64,000 bases of DNA from Ceratobasidium sp. AG-K (GCA_037039685.1 JAWNGF010000010.1:1674001-1738000), one strand, 5' to 3'; numbered from the stretch's first letter, positions 9,870 to 21,222 are shown. A program made the numbers and translations. The notes: generated by a model from the letters alone, not told the origin.

Positions 9870-12800
9870 GTGTGTGGAGAGACCAAGAAACCAGCAACGG
9901 AAACAATGTACTTTAGAGCGACAAATGAATCTACCATTGTTTACGCGAACGTCGCCGGAATCACAGAACCTATTCCTACCCTCATCGATTCTGGAGCATC
10001 AAAAAACTTTCTGGACATTTTGTGGGCTCGGTCCAACAACATTCCTCTCATAGAACTCTCCACTCCTAGAAGAGTAATTGGTATCCAGGGGAAAGAACTC
10101 TCTCACCAAATACGTTTCAAAGCAAAACTGGAACTAGAAGTAGAGGGAAGAATCTTCAAGCAAATCTTCTTCGCTATGCCCACTGGAGAAACTAAACTTA
10201 TCCTGGGATTGGAATGGTTAGAGGAATCAAACCCTGTCATCGACTGGAAAACAAAGCACATATCATGGCGAACAGAAGCCATTCAAGCAAGGACAGCCTC
10301 AATAGACGACCTGCCCGAAGAATTCAAGGAATTCGCCGACGTCTTCAGCGAAGAAAAATTCAAGAGAATCCCAGATCATCGCCCTTACGACTGTGCCATC
10401 GACTTCAAGGAAGGAGCTGAACTTCCGAAACCAGCCAGACCTATTCCACTCTCTCCAGCAGAGTCAATTGCACTGAGAGAATACTTGGATGAAGAAATTG
10501 CAGCGGGGAAAATCCGACCAAGCAAATCGCCCATTGCTTCACCTTGCTTCTTTGTCAAGAAACCAATCGATCCAAAAAACCCAGGAGCAGTCCGCCAATT
10601 ACGACTTGTCCAAGATCTTAGAGGAGTAAACGCCATCACAAAGGACGACAGATTCCCAATGCCCCTAATGGAAGATCTCCTGGATAAAATCAAGGACGCA
10701 AAAATTTTCTCCAAGATCGATTTGCGCATGGGTTTCAACAATATCAGAATCAAGGAAGGAGACGAATGGAAGACAGCCTTCAGAACAAAGGAAGGACTGT
10801 TCGAATACGTTGTCATGCCTTTTGGACTAAAAAACGCGCCCGCCATATTCCAAAGATATATGAACCACATCTTCCATGATCTCATCGACGTATGTGTCAT
10901 AGTATATATTGACGACATCCTAGTCTTCTCTAAGGAAAGAAGTCAACATACCATGGACGTCAGGAAGGTGCTAAAAATCTTACTGGAAGAAAACCTTTTC
11001 GCAAAGCTTCCAAAATGCGAATTCTTTGTCACCAAATTGACATATACTGGACTTGGAATCAGCGATTCGGGCATCTCAATGGAGGAAGAAAAGGTCAAGG
11101 CAATAAAAGAGTGGAAGGAACCGAGAACTGTCAAACAGGTCCAAGCATTCCTAGGATTCGCAAATTTCTACCGAAGATTTGTACCGAATTTCAGCCGATT
11201 AGCTAAACCCCTCACATCCTTAACAAGAAAGGAGAACAAATGGGAATGGGGAAGCAATCAACAGGAAGCATTTGAAGCCCTAAAGACGGAAATCAGCAAG
11301 GAGCCTACACTACGCCATCCAAACCCGGACAAACCCTTCTTCTTGGAAACAGATGCAAGTGGAGTAGCAATGGGAGCAATCCTGTCGCAAAGGCAGGATG
11401 ATGGCTACCTACACCCCATCGCTTTTCTTTCAAAATCTTTCAATGAGGCTCAGCTCAACTACGACGTCCACGATAAAGAACTTATGGCTATCATAGAATC
11501 TTTAACACATTGGAGGCTATACCTTGAAGGAACAAGGGACCCTATCACCATCTACACCGACCATAGGAACTTACAATTCTGGAAAGAGGCAAGAACGTTT
11601 AACCGTTGACACGCAAGATGGCATCAATTGCTTGCTTCTTATAACTTTGACATCGTTTATCGCCCTGGAATCCTGTCATCAAAACCGGACCTATTGTCAA
11701 GACGGTCAGACCATGAAGATATCCCGACGCCTGAACAAGTCATGATATCTGCCGAAAAGTTCAAGGGATTTATGGGACAAGTTGACACAAACATCATAGA
11801 AACTATCAAGGAGGCTCAGGAAACAGATGAAGGACTGGCACGAATCAAAGAAATCTGCAAATCGAGGGAAACACTACCAAAGACCCTACAACACAGCGCA
11901 AAGGATTATGATTTCAAGGAAGGACTATTATGGTTCAAAGGAAGGATCTACGTGCCAGAAGACAAGGAATCCAGACTGGCCATCATGCGAGTTCATCACG
12001 ACTCAAAAATCGCAGGACATCAAGGACAGGCTAGAACACTGGAACTAATATCAAGAAGATACTTCTGGCCAGGAATGAAGCAAAGCATAAACAGATACGT
12101 GGAATCATGCGAGACCTGCCAACGAACAAAAGGATCAAAGTCAATAGTCCCGATCAAGCCTCTGGAGATTCCAAAAGGACCATGGGAAGACATAGCGTTC
12201 GACTTTGTAGTGAAGTTGCCAAAATCCAGGGGATCAGATAGCATCTTAGTAGTGGTGGACCGATTCTCAAGAATGGCGCACTTCATACCCTGCAAAGAAT
12301 CTCACACAGCAAGCGACCTTGCAAATCTCTTCGTCACAAATGTTTGGAAACTGCACGGTTTTCCAAAAAGCACGATCTCGGACCGAGGGACTACTTTCAA
12401 TTCCAAACTTATGAAAGCCATTTATGAGAAGATTGGAACTAGCCCAGGTTTCAGTACTGCCTACCACCCCCAAACAGATGGAATAACAGAGAGAATCAAC
12501 CAGTGGATGGAAGGCTGGCTACGATCGTTCGTCAACTACCGGCAGGATGATTGGGCAGACTTATTACCAATTGCGGAGTTCAGCTATAATCTACAGAAGC
12601 ACCGCGTAACAGGTAGTTCCCCTTTCGAAATTGTCTACGGGAGGGAACCACTGTGGAACATCTCAGCAGAAGAATCAACAGTTCCCGAAGCAAACAACAT
12701 CACAGGGAAATGGCGTAAAATCCACGACGAAGCAATTGCATCAATGGAAACCCAAAGGCTGCCAGAAGAAGAACCAAAGAACAAGTACCAAGAAGGGGAT

Positions 12801-13784
12801 CTAGTATGGCTGCTGGGAAAGAACATTCAAACAAAAAGACCTTCAAAGAAACTGGATAACAAAAGGCACGGGCCATTTGTTGTGAAGCGACAGATAGGGT
12901 CACACGCTTGTGAACTTGATTTGCCGGCAACAATGAGGGTGCACCCTGTTTTCCACATCGATTTGCTCAGCCCTTACAAAGAAGACACGGAATTCAGCCG
13001 TAACCAACCCCGACCACCGCCGATCATAACAGAAGAAGGAGAGGAAGAATACGAAGTAGAGAAGATCTTGGACTGGAAAGAGACAAAAGACGGCCTTTTT
13101 TACAGGGTCAGATGGAAGGGCTATGGAAGCGAGGAAGACACAGAACAAAGGGCGGAAGATTTTGGTCATCTTTCAAAGATCATCAAGGACCTTTTACGCC
13201 GACACCCCGAGGCTCCCACGCCATCTAACTACGCTCCAGGGAGGATAAAAGGCAGAGGGGGCGAAACCAGTAGTGTCACCTGCAAAACTTGCTACTACTC
13301 CAAGGAACACTCCCAACTCCACGCTCTAAATCTTATTTGCCCTCTGCAATGCCTGCCGTCACCCGCTCCACCATCACCAACAACCTCACCCGCGTCCTGG
13401 AAGGACCTGCCTTTGCCACGGCAAGGATCCTTGACTCCGGGGCCGCCCTCTACGTCTTCAAGAGGTCACAACAAGGCTCAGGAAGAATGCACTTCAGGGC
13501 CTCGGACGACATCCTCCACTCAGACCTGGGGGAATTCCAGTGGGTCGGGAAAAAATGGCCAACACGCATGCAGCTCCTACGAAAAGACATATTCGTCTGC
13601 CAAGGGTGCGCCGCATTCCAGGTCTCGGAGGTTGTTCTCCTCTCCACCCACATGCTTGGGGTGGTTGAATGGGGACAAGAAGGGGCTTACTCGAGCGAGT
13701 GGGTACCGGGTTACGACGGAAGGCAGCCAACGCTCCGACCTAGATGGAACGACGCCTGGGACGCCAACTACGAAAAGGACCTGA
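9870..13784 (+). pseudogene. Ty3/Gypsy pol polyprotein (PR-RT-RH-IN-chromodomain), one in-frame stop
   Basis: Pol processes Gag-Pol, copies element RNA and inserts the DNA. Domains in order are: aspartic protease (LIDSGASKNFLD, near 9985-10020), reverse transcriptase with VYIDDILVFS (near 10900-10930), RNase H (LETDASGVAMGAIL), integrase zinc finger (HQGQARTLELISRRYFW then CETCQ), integrase core with DFVVKLP, SDRGTTF and TERIN, a GPY/F-like segment, and a chromodomain (VEKILDWKETKDGLFYRVRW). A TGA at 11607-11609, between NR and HARWHQLL, splits the polyprotein. The frame continues unchanged on both sides. The chromodomain lacks the usual Trp-Glu-Pro after EEDT and reads EQR instead, so an aromatic-cage residue is missing. 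The frame stays open to 13784, but its last 190 codons are low-complexity and overlap the third ORF, so true pol may end near 13250. Confidence 0.92.
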
Positions 13785-14113
13785 GCGACTGGAGGATGGA
13801 GAGGGGCAGATACCAGAAGGAGAAGATCGAGTGGGAACCTTACTGGTGGAAGAAGGAGGAGACCGACGTGTCGGCATGGAAGGAGGCAGAGCCCGACGTG
13901 CGACAGTGGGATGGGGAGTTTGTGGAGGCCCAGAAGAGGGTTTTGGATTGGGCCAAGGCAGACTGGACAAAGGAGGAGACCTGGGAAGAATGGGAAAAAT
14001 TCTTGGATGAACCGGGAAATACTACTTTCAATCCCATCGACCTGACCATGGAGGAGGAGGAGGGGTTGGAGGAGTATATGCTGAAGAAGGAAAAGGACTG
14101 TGCGGTACAGTAA
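13349..14113 (+). CDS. Extra ORF downstream of pol in the Ty3 element, unknown function
   Basis: A 254-codon frame (ATG at 13349, MPAVTRSTITNNLTRV) lies between the pol chromodomain and the 3' LTR, where retroviruses carry env. I do not recognise a domain. There is no signal peptide or transmembrane segment, so an envelope role is not supported. The N-terminal half looks globular (ILDSGAALYVFKRS, a CxxC at CQGC, VVLLSTHMLGVVEW). The C-terminal half is highly charged with regularly spaced Trp residues (EWEPYWWKKEE, WTKEETWEEWEKFL) and is probably helical. The frame is -1 relative to pol and opens at 13274, so it overlaps the low-complexity tail of the pol frame. It may be translated from a spliced or separate RNA. 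Its intact state in an element whose gag and pol have stops is notable. Confidence 0.6.
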   Translation: MPAVTRSTITNNLTRVLEGPAFATARILDSGAALYVFKRSQQGSGRMHFRASDDILHSDLGEFQWVGKKWPTRMQLLRKDIFVCQGCAAFQVSEVVLLSTHMLGVVEWGQEGAYSSEWVPGYDGRQPTLRPRWNDAWDANYEKDLSDWRMERGRYQKEKIEWEPYWWKKEETDVSAWKEAEPDVRQWDGEFVEAQKRVLDWAKADWTKEETWEEWEKFLDEPGNTTFNPIDLTMEEEEGLEEYMLKKEKDCAVQ

Positions 14114-14139
14114 GTCCGTTTAGGTCCCCCAAACGGACT
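14113..14139 (+). repeat. 9-bp perfect hairpin before the polypurine tract
   Basis: AGTCCGTTT (14113-14121) and AAACGGACT (14131-14139) form a perfect 9-bp stem with a 9-nt loop containing CCCCC. It starts at the stop codon of the third ORF and ends three bases before the G-run of the polypurine tract. Confidence 0.7.
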
Positions 14140-14141
14140 CT

Positions 14142-14150
14142 TAGGGGGGA
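14142..14150 (+). promoter_or_regulatory. Polypurine tract for plus-strand priming
   Basis: AGGGGGGAG lies four bases upstream of the 3' LTR start at 14155, the normal place for the RNase H-resistant primer of plus-strand DNA synthesis. Confidence 0.8.
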
Positions 14151-14154
14151 GTAA

Positions 14155-14610
14155 TGTCGTGAGCTAGCTCACTCCATCGGACTCGCCTGTTGTCTCGCCC
14201 GCCTGTTCTCTTCTTGTGTGTTTGTGTTCCGTTTCTGTTTGCCGCGTTGCCACCTTCTTGTGGTTATTCTGTTACATTGTGTAACGCGGCTGTGCTTTGT
14301 ATGAGTCATGTCTGTTCATACAGCATGACTCACTTGGACACTCCTGACTGGTTGACTGCTGTGACTCATGTGGCTGCGCCTTGTATGACTCGGCCACTTC
14401 TTGAATATATATAGAGGACCAACAAGCCTGGTAACCCCAGCTTGTTTTGTCTCGTCAAACATCCCATTTGAGTGACACTTTGAACCACCCCTACCCTCAA
14501 GAGCCTACAGACACTTAAGTGTGTTGCGGTTCAAGAGGTCACTTAGGTCTTAGTGCCGTCCACTCTCCCTCGCGGCTTGTCTCATAGCCAACAAGAAGAA
14601 GATCACAACA
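14155..14610 (+). repeat. 3' LTR (456 bp)
   Basis: Same length as the 5' LTR. The differences seen by eye are A/G at 7622/14392 and G/A at 7837/14607. Ends in CA, followed directly by the TATAG duplication. Confidence 0.96.
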
Positions 14611-14615
14611 TATAG
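14611..14615. repeat. 5-bp target site duplication (right)
   Basis: TATAG, identical to 7380-7384. Confidence 0.9.
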
Positions 14616-15517
14616 GTATTTGCATTGAGTTGCATTCAGGTATTTGTATTTGCTATTCTTTAAAGCTACGTACATTCTTCCTGACCATGATGGGGGGAGG
14701 AACTACTCGGTGTAATCCTGTTTCAGTTCCCAATGTTGTTGGCTCGGTACAGCCGAAGAATTCATTGCGACTTGTACCTAACGAACCCAGGGCGCTCATG
14801 GCACATAACGGCAGAAATAGATCAGCCATCTAATCATTCTTAATTCCGCAGCATGTATCATCTTCCTGTCTCTGTTTCGGCGATCTCTGCCGAGCCGTTC
14901 CACGCCGAGTATGAATCTTGTTCCCGCGTAATCCTCACTTGCGGCGAGGGATATCAGGATGAGGCTCACTTGCCTTTGTGCAACTTCAGGAGTAGTAGTA
15001 AACTGGAAACATGACCCTGTCATCAGTGTCGTAACGATATCGGCGACCGTACGATAATTTCTTGGCGATAGGAGTCAGCTTGCTAATAATAGAATTAACG
15101 ATGTCCCACTAAGCAAACCCACCGGATACCGGTCATCGACCATCGACCGCCAAAATACCGGTTGATGGCTACCTGGTAATACAGATAGTTGGAATTCACC
15201 AAGGTGGCTAGCTAGGATAACCTCAACGCAGCGATGATATTGTTTATCGAGTAGGCTCAATTGAAAAGCGTCCTTAGGAAAATAAACTAATATGAAAATA
15301 TCTATCTTCTGTACGGCATACGCTATTGTTAGATCGATCCGGATAGCTTCCATAAGAGGTCACCAGCCAGCCACATTCAATAGATGGTTATTGTCGCACT
15401 TCAGCACTTGTAAAGCAGCTTAGTCTCACGGATTTCGCGGCGACGAAGGTACATGTGAGATGGCTTTACACCTGAATTCAATGGATAGCGTTGTTACAAA
15501 TAAGACCTTGTGTTGCA
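14616..15517. other. Intergenic, no gene seen
   Basis: Between the Ty3 element and the stop codon of the GH3 gene. Only short chance open frames are present. The right part should include the GH3 3' untranslated region. Confidence 0.5.
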
Positions 15518-18500
15518 TTACGCGAAGGTTCCCTTTAGCCGGAAGTCCCTGCTGCTTGCTCCGACGGTCACCCCGACCTGGCCGTTCATTTTGGCCCAAC
15601 CCTGACGGGCGACATCCCAAACAGACAAATCATAGCGGGAGAGAGTCAGAGTCACGCGCTGCGTTTGTCCCTGACGGAGCGCAATGCGAGTGAATCCTCT
15701 GAGTTGATTGGGGGGTGAGTTGGCCGATGCTGGAGCTTGTATGTATAGTTGAGGAACCTAGGCAAATCCGTGAGTAAGAGACATGAGCCATTGTAACGTG
15801 AAGCGCACTTCATTTCCAGCAACCGATCCAATATTCTTGACGTCAAAGCTTACTTGATAATACGGAGCGTGAAGCCTAAATTGTGGAAGGTGAATGAAGA
15901 ATTTCCCGGATTATCAACTTCGCTCTTACCATGGCGCGAGTGAGGCTCCCTTGGTACCCGATGCAATTTTTCCTGCTTCCCAGGCCGTTGCGTCCGCACC
16001 CGACGAGCTCGAAACTTTGCTCACACGCAAGTTCGAATATCCAAAGGTCGTGTAGGACAAACCGAATCCGAAAGCAAAACGAGGCGCAATGTTATTCTAT
16101 GACAAGTCAATAAATACTCATTGAGGCCTAGTAAGATTACTCACTTTGTCGAAATGGCGGTAGTCGAGGAATAACCTATGGGTAAATGGTTAGTCTATGA
16201 TTATTGTCGTTTGGGACGAGCGGTTTATACGCACCCTTCACTGTAAGGAATGTGCGGGATACCGTTGCTGGTATCGTAAAGTACGTCCACTCCATAATCA
16301 CTTCGCTGTTTGGCGATGGTGTAGGGGAGCCTTGCTGATGGGTTTACGACACCATAAAGCACATCGACAAGAGAGTTTCCGGACTCCTGACCAGGAAGCC
16401 CAGCCCAGACGACCTATAAGCAATGTTCAGATGTCAGATTTATAGTCGATCGCACAGTTAGATCAACACCTACTGCCGTAACATTAGGATTCTCAATCCA
16501 TGGCTCCATGATTATTGGGCCAACGGAGTGAACCACTACCACTGTGTTAGGATTCACACGAGCGACTGCTTGGACAAGATTGTCCCCGTTGTTCCAAGCA
16601 GTCAAGTTATTTCTGTTACTGGTAAGCGAGATGGTCTTTTCCAAAAACAAATTAGCCCATACCTATCTCCCTGATTGCCGTCGAAAGTCAAGTATCCCTC
16701 GCCTGAGTCACTGTTGATGCATACGATGGCTACATCCTTATTTGCCGCCCGTGTGCTCGCACCCGCCAAATCCCAATCGAGGAAATGCCAGCTAATGGAG
16801 GTGTGGTCTTCCTTCGCCCGAGCCTGCAGAGCTTCGGCGGGCTACGAGAAACAGTTGAGCCAGGGGCGGGTAGAAATAACAGACATTTAACTTACCGAAA
16901 TAAGATAGGGGAATTCAGCAGTTCTGTTCGGATTATTTAGCTTGCATACGCAATATCCCTGAGATGGTACTCACCCCGAGCCCCAACCCATGGCGAGAGT
17001 CCCATCCACACCGGCGCGATCCGTAAATCCGTTGGGTCCCCGAAGAGGGGGAGCAGCATCGGACCCTGTAAAGTTTGGGGTTTGAATGCATACTTTGCAC
17101 GACTGGTGCGTGTATGCTCACCTATGACAGCCATGGATACTGGCTTTTTAAGCGGCAGCGCCCCATTCTTATTTTTGAGTAGAACGGTCGAGGCGGCACC
17201 CATTTCACGGATACCCCTGGGCCACAAATCAGAGGGATATTATGCAGATATACCAAATAACGCACTTGTAGTGGTCTCCTTGAACGTCAACATGCAAGTT
17301 CAATGGGCCAGAGTCGATTGTTCGAGTATCGAAATTGACAGGAGGATATCCTTTCTCTTGACCGGTAAGATACCAGCCAGCAATGATACGAGTGGCCATA
17401 TCCTGAGCTAATCTCAATACAGCACCCATAAAAAAGCTGAAAAGTGCATACCGTGAGCCGAGCTTCAGGGATCCGCCCGTCTCGTACCCATTGTGTCAGG
17501 TTTCCACCAAGCCATGCCGAGGTGGCGGGTATGCCCCAACCAAGCCCGCCTGGCATTTCCATCTGTCAGGCGAAAAATACCCGTGGTAAGCACTCTCATA
17601 TAACCGAGAAAACTAGAGAGCATACATCCAGGCCTCGGTTGGCTGACTCGGTCGAATGAGTTGCCCACCAGTCGGACATCACGTAGCCGGGGAATCCGTA
17701 CTCTTTCTTCAAAATGTTGTTAAGAATCTTGTCATTTTCACAGGCGTAGGTGCCGTTGACTTATTGGTAATCAGTACCTGGCTGGCTTTTCTAAGCACCA
17801 CAGAACTCACCCTGGTTGTACGAGCACATAAAACTCGCTACACCGGCCGCGACACTGCGTAAGAAGGGGTGCGCATAAAGTTCGTGTTGCACACGGTCAT
17901 CAACGTCGGAGGAGGATGCGTCACGCTTGATCTCTTGCTCACTAAGTTGGGTTTGACAGGGTTGGAAGTGAATCACGAAGGCTAGTAGCAGGACTCACTT
18001 ATTAATGTAGTGCTTTGCGCTGTTCAGAGTACCCACAAGTCAGTAAAACCGTAACTACAAACATTAGAGTACTTACCATGCCTGGACACCAGTGCTCTGA
18101 ATACCCAGAATGGTCTCGTATGAGGCTTCTCCGCTTAGATACGGATCCGCACCGCTAAATCAGACAGGCTTCCTCAATAATCATTGAAACGGATTTCGTT
18201 GGATTAGACACTCACAATCCTTCCCAGTTACGCCCGGCAGCGGCCGCACGAGCGAGATTCATGGCAGGACCTGCATACAATCAGTATAATTACCCAGACC
18301 TCTAATTTATCGATTTACCTAATGCAACATTGACACCCTTTCCTCTGAATTCTTGTCCTAGTGCTACTCCACGGGCGCGAATGAGCTTCTTATCCCACCT
18401 GAGCAAGTTCGGATAATTAGAATGGTAATTGGAATATAAGATGGGCTACTTACGTTGCGGCAGCGTTGACTCCGGCGGGGAAAGCACTGACACGATCCGT

Positions 18501-19042
18501 CAATCGTACACCTAGCGGACCATCTTGCAAACAGAGTCCAGGGAACTTGTACTTAGGCAGCTCGGCGATGTTGCCCACGCATCGAGTAACACCAAATCCA
18601 AGACCGGTAGTAAGGCTCGCTATATAGTGCATAATATTAGTGAATATCACGATGAGGGAAAAACCTTCGTACTTTTCTCTTCAATCGACAGCGGCGCTAC
18701 GAATTTGGCGGCCAATGAGAGGGCCTGAGACCAGGTGCGAGGAGTATTTCCCTTGACAAAGTAATCGTCGGGTAAAACGTTAGTCGGGACGGTCGTATAA
18801 GTCGTCGAGGTCGTCGTGGGTAGAGCAACAGTCGGGGCCGAAGTCGAGGCAAGAGAAGTTGCGGACGAGGTAGGGGCCAGGGAAGTCGTAGTAAGAGTAA
18901 TCCCGGAAGTACCCGTAGAAGGCGGAGACACCGAAACAGTAGAGGAGGCGCCTGTCGAGCTCACAGCACGCCCGAGCACATCACCATTGGGAACCGCGGC
19001 GGCGGACGCAACCAGAGCAGCAGCGAGCACAACGCGGACCAT
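15518..19042 (-). CDS. Secreted beta-glucosidase, glycoside hydrolase family 3
   Basis: GH3 beta-glucosidases release glucose from cello-oligosaccharides outside the cell and complete cellulose breakdown. The ATG at 19042 begins a signal peptide ([17 protein letters not shown]), followed by a Ser/Thr-rich, probably O-glycosylated linker. The first GH3 domain then follows over many exons: [50 protein letters not shown] and [11 protein letters not shown]. The Asp of SDW (near 17680) is the catalytic nucleophile. The second alpha/beta domain ([46 protein letters not shown]) and a fibronectin III-like C-terminus ([16 protein letters not shown]) follow, with the stop at 15518-15520. About 15 introns of 50-60 bp are needed. 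All key motifs are present and the gene appears intact. Confidence 0.92.
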
Positions 19043-19673
19043 GTTGAAGCTGGGTCCGACTGACAGCTCACCAAGATCCCCTTCAGCCTTTCATACCCCG
19101 CAAAATGCTCGGCGTCGGTGACTCAATGAGATTTCGCTATTTGCCCCCCGCATGGACAGGCAATTCCTTCCAGGGAAAGACAGTCGTCTCGCCTTCTACT
19201 CATTCTCGAAGGTCGAATGCCAACGCAATACGGCGTCACGGGGCACGATGATAATTGATGTGGTAGACAAACTCGGTAGATATTTTGTTTGGCCTAGATC
19301 CAAAGAAGAGGGCATGCCGGCCGCCAGCCTGGGATTAGATGTAAGTAATTTGCAGGGAACGGGCGGGTGACTACTTCGGATATTTGTCGTACGGCTTTTC
19401 GCACTAAATAGGCCTCGCAGGTCTTCTCAGAAGCATAGGCGGCGATCAACAGAATACTCGCCAAGTTTTAGCGAGATGTGCGTTCAGATGCTCTCACGCT
19501 CATGTGAATCGGTTAATTCAGCCTAAATTGCATTGACAAGCAGATATCCTGACAACATGATGGTACACTGCATAACACACCAATTGTGACCCAAGCGTAG
19601 TAGCACTTGATCAAACCCAAATTCTCCCCTCCCAGTGAACGTCCGCCTTATCTTTGCTAGATCGTTCGATTGA
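19043..19673. other. Intergenic, GH3 promoter side
   Basis: Upstream of the GH3 start and downstream of the NIPSNAP stop. No coding region or strong TATA box is evident. Confidence 0.45.
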
Positions 19674-21116
19674 TTATTTCAGGGGGCTGAATGGTAACGC
19701 TGTCAGAATAGCAGCGTCCATGGTCCGAGCGAGTTGACCAGTCTAGATACCGAACTGAGTTAGACTGAGGCACTGGCTAAATGCTATTGTACCAACCTTG
19801 TGAACGGTATCACTCCAGCCGTCGACTTTCCACGCCTTCTCTCGAGTTTGCTTCCTGGTCTCCAAGTTGCTACAAGGAAAGAGCTTTAATTGGTGCCACA
19901 AACACGGACTTAACGGACTCACGGGTATTGCCAAAGATGATGCACTTGATGAAGTCTCCCAACCTGCGAAAACCAGGCACCAACGGGCTTCACGAACTGC
20001 TTTCGGGCCTCGATTCCACTCCGCCTACAATATATACCACAATTGATTGTCGTTAATTTGCCGCACCAAACAACGTACCATGCGTTCTCCCATTCGAGCA
20101 GAGCTCCGGGTTGAAGAGTGTAGGACCTAAGTTCGAAAATACCACCTTCGTTATGTGGTGGGCTGGAAGGCAGGAAAGCAAATTCTTGGCAGAGCTGTAG
20201 ATTTCGGGATATGAAGTAGGGGCGCAGAGCCGCTTCTGTCGCACGAATCTGTGAGGATGAAGATTAGTATGGTTCGTAATTTGTGACAGCAATTACAACA
20301 GCGGTGAGAGGGTAGGGAGATTTTGGGTGGGGGATGACACATGTGAGAATGTGGGTAATCAAGGCGCGATGATCTGGAAACAGATAAGCACATACCTTTG
20401 ATGATTCCCTCGCCGCCTTAATCGTGCGATCATAACCGCCATAGTTCTCGTACTCCAAAATATGTACTATTATAATATGAATATACGTCTATACCAGTCA
20501 AGCTTTATCCACTTACCAAAAGTATCCAGTTGTCCAACCGTAATTTCCCAGCTACCAGTCAACTTGACATGGAGCTCAGGATCTGCCAGGAGCGATGTGT
20601 AGTGCTCTTGCCTGTAGAAATTTTAGCCTATATACACGAGGAATCCCGAACCAAGGCTTACGCGGCCTTTTTATAGTCTTCGACTTTATCGGGCTTGACG
20701 TGATGCGCTGCGAACCAGGATCAGGATCTACTGCTTATCCATAATAAAGCTGAAGGCAGCGTACTCTCAAACTGCAGCGTGGTGTGCTCAGCTTATTACT
20801 CATCACCCAGAGATTGACACTTACGCCGTGGATGTATTTTCCGCGTCCGATAAGTCTCGAGTATTGCTGAATCTCGAGCTCGCCTTCTTTCTTTGCCTGT
20901 TCGCTGCCGTATAATACACTCTAAATGAAATTATTTATTCAGCAAAGAGGGTCTCCACATGGAATGGGAGTAGATTGTGAATTGCGCCGTATCTGCAAGA
21001 TTCATGCTGATCATTACGCGGTAAGATGAACCTACATTCAATAGCCCACGCGTTTGCATCACACTGACTGTAGGAGCAGCTCTGCGTACTACACCAGCAC
21101 GTAGAGCTGGAATCAT
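19674..21116 (-). CDS. NIPSNAP family protein, probably mitochondrial
   Basis: NIPSNAP proteins are mitochondrial proteins with two ferredoxin-like repeats. In animals they act in mitophagy signalling, and the biochemical role in fungi is unclear. The ATG at 21116 opens a basic, Ser/Ala-rich targeting-type sequence (MIPALRAGVVRRAAPTVSVM). Across spliced exons one reads LLADPELHVKLTGSWE, VHILEYENYGGYDRTIKAA, GGIFELRSYTLQPGALLEWE, GAWFSQVGRLHQVHHLWQY and, at the end, TMDAAILTALPFSPLK with TAA at 19674-19676. These correspond in order to the conserved blocks of the family, including the C-terminal mixed ILxPLxxSPLQ-like end. About eight introns are used. It shares a 264-bp divergent promoter with the HAD gene at 21381. 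Confidence 0.85.
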
Positions 21117-21216
21117 GATGGATACAGGGTGTGGGTAACCGAGTGGTGGTGGTCGAGAACAAGTTGGAAGGTAGTCGTCTAGAAGTGCAGGGCGTTGCTC
21201 ACAGCTGTCAGCGGAC

Positions 21217-21222
21217 CACGTG
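21217..21222. promoter_or_regulatory. CACGTG in the divergent NIPSNAP/HAD promoter
   Basis: A perfect CACGTG followed by AC lies in the 264-bp gap between the two divergent start codons (21116 and 21381). It could serve both genes. Confidence 0.4.

Larger units (their letters stand above)
7385..14610 (+). mobile_element. Ty3/Gypsy chromovirus LTR retrotransposon, 7.2 kb, with extra third ORF
   Basis: A near-complete LTR retrotransposon. Two 456-bp LTRs (TG...CA) flank an interior with a primer-binding site (7843-7854), gag, pol (protease, reverse transcriptase, RNase H, integrase, chromodomain), an additional ORF (13349-14113) and a polypurine tract (about 14142-14150). A perfect TATAG duplication flanks it. 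By eye the LTRs differ at only two sites, so insertion is recent. Pol domain order PR-RT-RH-IN and the C-terminal chromodomain place it with fungal chromoviruses (the Tf1/MAGGY/Pyret broad group). Two in-frame TGA codons, one early in gag and one at the end of the RNase H segment, suggest this copy no longer makes full-length proteins by itself. Confidence 0.96.

Noticed and set aside
13255..13784. A 170-residue extension of pol after the chromodomain.
   Set aside because: Low-complexity Pro/Ser/Thr sequence with no domain, overlapping the third ORF, which looks far more protein-like. Probably a chance open frame.
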